Part shown: one piece after another, positions 62,033 to 64,000 of the stretch
Layout: each line of letters starts with the position of its first letter
Position numbering within the stretch: the stretch's first letter is position 1
From: Pelolinea sp.
Lineage (GTDB): Bacteria; Chloroflexota; Anaerolineae; Anaerolineales; Anaerolineaceae
Assembly (NCBI GenBank): GCA_012797975.1
Contig: JAAZOD010000009.1
Location: 99,744-163,743, forward strand
DNA length: 64,000 nt
Reading direction: 5' to 3'
Made by a program: the position numbers and the translations under genes
Notes under the pieces: model-generated
What the model saw: only the letters and a program-made list of their open reading frames with translations
What the model was told of the DNA's origin: nothing
Databases searched by the model: none

Positions 62033-62122
62033 GACATCGGCAACTTGGCGATCATTCCGCTGTAGCGGTTTAGACCCATAGCTTTGCGCCCTCGGCTTTC
62101 ACCGAGTTTACCTTTTCGTGTC
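62033..62122 (-). promoter_or_regulatory. c-di-GMP-I (GEMM) riboswitch, promoter-proximal copy
   Basis: On the minus strand: AAAGGTAAACTCGG, GAAA loop, GAGGGCGCAAAGCTATGGG, TCTAAACCGCTACAGCGG and GTTGCCGATGTC. These match the GEMM-I consensus, including the G-rich CGCAAAG block between the two hairpins. An intrinsic terminator follows. Confidence 0.9.
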
Positions 62123-62216
62123 TTCACTTATCAAAGTTCTAGTAAAATTTTATCATAAAATAGCATTTCTGAATGGAAAATATATTCCGGGTAATATTCA
62201 TAAAATAAGGAAATGA

Positions 62217-63536
62217 ATGTCAAAAAAAACGCTGTACGATACAAATCCGCCCAAAGAAAAAGCTATATTGGTCGGCTTGGAGATCGAGGAGAATCAATCT
62301 CTTCTCTCCATGGAAAGTTCGCTTGAAGAACTGTATCTCTTAGCAGAAACTGCCGGGGTCGAGGTGGTTGGAGAATTGAGCCAAAAATTGGATAAACCCA
62401 ATCCATCCACCTTCATCGGTTCCGGGAAAGTAACAGAGCTAAAAGAACTTGTTTCTGCAATGAAAGCAGATCTGGTCATTTTTGATGATGAATTGAACCC
62501 CCGTAATTTTCGCGAACTGGAAGAGCAGTTGCCGGAAGGCACCAAAGTACTTGACCGCACCGGTTTGATTCTGGATATCTTTGCGCAGCATGCCAATACC
62601 AGCGAAGGAAAATTGCAGGTCCAATTGGCCCAAAATGAATATCTCTATCCCCGCCTGACCCGCGCCTGGACCCATCTGGTCCGCCAAGCCGGAGGAGGCG
62701 GAGGCCGCGCCGGCAGCGTGGGTGGCGTTGGGCTACGTGGCCCAGGTGAAACCCAGCTTGAAGATGACCGGCGTAAGATCCGCACACACATCAGTTTATT
62801 AAAAGACGAACTTGCCAAAGTGCAAAGCCATCGGCAGCAAACGCGTTTGAAAAGGAAGAAATCGAATATTCCATTGGTTGCACTTGTTGGCTATACGAAT
62901 GCCGGAAAATCCACCCTGCTTAATCGATTGACCAAGGCAGATGCCTATGTTGCCAATAAGCTTTTTGCCACCCTGGATCCCACCACGCGCAAATTGTGGC
63001 TGGCTGAGGGAAAAGAAGTTTTATTGACCGATACAGTTGGTTTTATCCAGAAATTACCTCACCAATTGGTAGCGGCATTTCGTGCGACACTGGAAGATAT
63101 TGTAGAAGCAGATCTTCTGCTGCATGTGGTCGATATCTCGAACCAGGATGCAGCAGCACAATGGCAGGCCGTCGTCCAGACCTTAGTGGAGATCCAGGCC
63201 GATGATATTCCAATGCTGACCGTTCTCAATAAAGTGGATCAAGGGATCGACGAAAGTGAAATAAACCGCAATTTTCCGCAATTTCAAGATGCAGTCCGTG
63301 TTTCTGCCAAAACTGGGCAGGGAATGGACGAGCTGCTGGTCCGGCTCAACGAATTTCTATATACAACAATGGTTGAGATCTCGGTCAAGATCCCCTATCA
63401 ACAAATGAACTTGGTCAATCTATTTCACCAAAACGGAGTTGTGCTAAAAGCCACCCATGAAGTGGACCATACTTTGATCGAAGGCAAAATTCCCACCCGT
63501 TTGTATAAACTCTTTGCTCCATATAAATACGAATAA
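62217..63536 (+). CDS. hflX: Ribosome-associated GTPase HflX
   Basis: HflX splits stalled ribosomes under stress. The 439-residue protein has the N-terminal HflX domain (about 15-190; STFIGSGKVTELKE, LQVQLAQNEYLYPRL, the glycine-rich GGGGGRAGSVGGVGLRGPGE) and a GTPase domain with GYTNAGKSTLLNRL, DTVGF and NKVD. The start ATG at 62217 has AAGGAA upstream. It is monocistronic before a terminator. Confidence 0.96.
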   Translation: MSKKTLYDTNPPKEKAILVGLEIEENQSLLSMESSLEELYLLAETAGVEVVGELSQKLDKPNPSTFIGSGKVTELKELVSAMKADLVIFDDELNPRNFRELEEQLPEGTKVLDRTGLILDIFAQHANTSEGKLQVQLAQNEYLYPRLTRAWTHLVRQAGGGGGRAGSVGGVGLRGPGETQLEDDRRKIRTHISLLKDELAKVQSHRQQTRLKRKKSNIPLVALVGYTNAGKSTLLNRLTKADAYVANKLFATLDPTTRKLWLAEGKEVLLTDTVGFIQKLPHQLVAAFRATLEDIVEADLLLHVVDISNQDAAAQWQAVVQTLVEIQADDIPMLTVLNKVDQGIDESEINRNFPQFQDAVRVSAKTGQGMDELLVRLNEFLYTTMVEISVKIPYQQMNLVNLFHQNGVVLKATHEVDHTLIEGKIPTRLYKLFAPYKYE

Positions 63537-63540
63537 AAAA

Positions 63541-63563
63541 AAGCGCTGAGTGATTCAGCGCTT
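63541..63563. terminator. Bidirectional terminator between hflX and rpmF
   Basis: Nine-base arms AAGCGCTGA (63541-63549) and TCAGCGCTT (63555-63563) are flanked by A and T runs on both sides. It serves convergent hflX and rpmF. Confidence 0.88.
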
Positions 63564-63589
63564 TCCTTTTTGATGGTAGTTAAAAAGGA

Positions 63590-63775
63590 TCAGTCGTTTT
63601 CAACCTTAACGATCTCACGCCCTTTATAAAAACCACAGCTCGGGCAAGCAGTATGCGGCAATCGCATTTCTCCGCAATTACTGCACTGAACTAAATTCTG
63701 TGCTTTTAATGCATCATGCGCTCTGCGACGATCTCTGCGCCCTTTTGACAGCTTCCGTTTTGGAAGAGGAGTCAT
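63590..63775 (-). CDS. rpmF: 50S ribosomal protein L32
   Basis: The ATG at 63775 has GGAGG upstream and gives 61 residues starting MTPLPKRKLSKGRRDRRRAHDAL. Two Cys pairs (CSNC, CPSC) form the zinc site. A start at 63823 is rejected because the extension is not conserved. Confidence 0.95.
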   Translation of the reverse strand: MTPLPKRKLSKGRRDRRRAHDALKAQNLVQCSNCGEMRLPHTACPSCGFYKGREIVKVEND

Positions 63776-63860
63776 TTTGTACCTCCATTGATAAACATAA
63801 AAACGACCCATTATTATAAGCATAAGCCTTTGATTAAGTCAAGAAACGATTTCTGTTCTC

Positions 63861-64000
63861 TGTAGCGGCAAAGTAGTAAAGTCCTAAACTGGCAAAGTTA
63901 AAATGTCCTATTAGAGGACCGAAAGACATGACCAGGACAATAGCAATGACAGCAGAGGAACTGAGACGGAAGACCATCATTGAACAAGCAGAGGAAAAAC
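63861..64000 (+). mobile_element. Left end of an insertion sequence (IS1202/ISNCY-like), truncated by the window
   Basis: The terminal sequence TGTAGCGGCAAAGTAGTAAAG, with a repeated GGCAAAGT at 63867 and 63891, precedes a transposase start. The layout resembles ISs whose transposases begin with a short helix-turn-helix that reads ITQREAA-like. The exact left end is inferred. Confidence 0.6.
63928..64000 (+). CDS. Transposase, N-terminal fragment
   Basis: The first 24 residues (MTRTIAMTAEELRRKTIIEQ...) look like the start of an IS1202/ISNCY-type transposase; the rest lies outside the window. Only the N-terminal helix is visible, so catalytic residues cannot be checked. Confidence 0.5.
   Translation, partial: MTRTIAMTAEELRRKTIIEQAEEK

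Overview
The window reads as chromosomal DNA of an uncultured-type bacterium of the Chloroflexota, most likely Anaerolineae-like. This is inference. It rests on a zinc-form L28, a P-II-like protein coupled to a cation exchanger, a long PhnE with an extracytoplasmic insert, the TIGR03960/DUF2344 radical-SAM pair, TPR-rich proteins and a glmS ribozyme. Gene order around rpmB, yloU, fakA and recG also matches Firmicutes-type bacteria, so the phylum is not certain. There is no phage or CRISPR array. The only mobile DNA is the left end of an insertion sequence at the right border.

Layout. 1-5.2 kb: tail of an unknown gene, tRNA-Arg(TCT), a P-II-like/Na-Ca exchanger pair and a phosphonate-type ABC importer (phnDCE). 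5.3-11.3 kb: L25, a heterodimeric ABC exporter under a MarR repressor, and L28. 11.4-20.9 kb: yloU-fakA-recG-coaD and a coiled-coil gene running right, lon-folC running left. 20.9-30.9 kb: DUF503, two SDRs, the radical-SAM pair, a SpoU methylase, an NTPase with PadR, FmdB, argF-rocD and pyk. 31-39.9 kb: 2-oxoacid:ferredoxin oxidoreductase with its GntR regulator, PIG-L, PSP1, Mrp, a flavodoxin and glmS. 39.9-43.6 kb: back-to-back RNA regulators (glmS ribozyme left, tandem glycine riboswitch right) and gcvH-gcvPA-gcvPB. 43.6-46.4 kb: alaS. 46.4-58.9 kb: a compact sigma-54 locus. 58.9-64 kb: trmFO, an M28 peptidase, a sortase behind two c-di-GMP riboswitches, hflX, L32 and the IS edge.

The most unusual region is 46.4-58.9 kb. 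rpoN, a soluble PAS histidine kinase and a sigma-54 activator without a DNA-binding domain are followed by a two-membrane-helix protein, a 1699-residue TPR protein and a cytosolic gingipain/caspase-like (clan CD, C25-type) peptidase with N-terminal repeats. A near-consensus -24/-12 promoter lies over the last codons of the activator gene, about 11 bases before the expected transcript start and 27 bases before the start codon of the membrane protein. The locus thus looks like a self-contained circuit: kinase to activator to sigma-54 to membrane protein, TPR scaffold and protease. Its function is unknown.

A second highlight is the sortase leader: two c-di-GMP-I aptamers in series, the first followed by an intrinsic terminator and the second by a hairpin that buries the ribosome binding site and start codon. 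The glmS and gcv leaders make this a window unusually rich in RNA switches. All calls come from reading the sequence; no database search or structure prediction was run.
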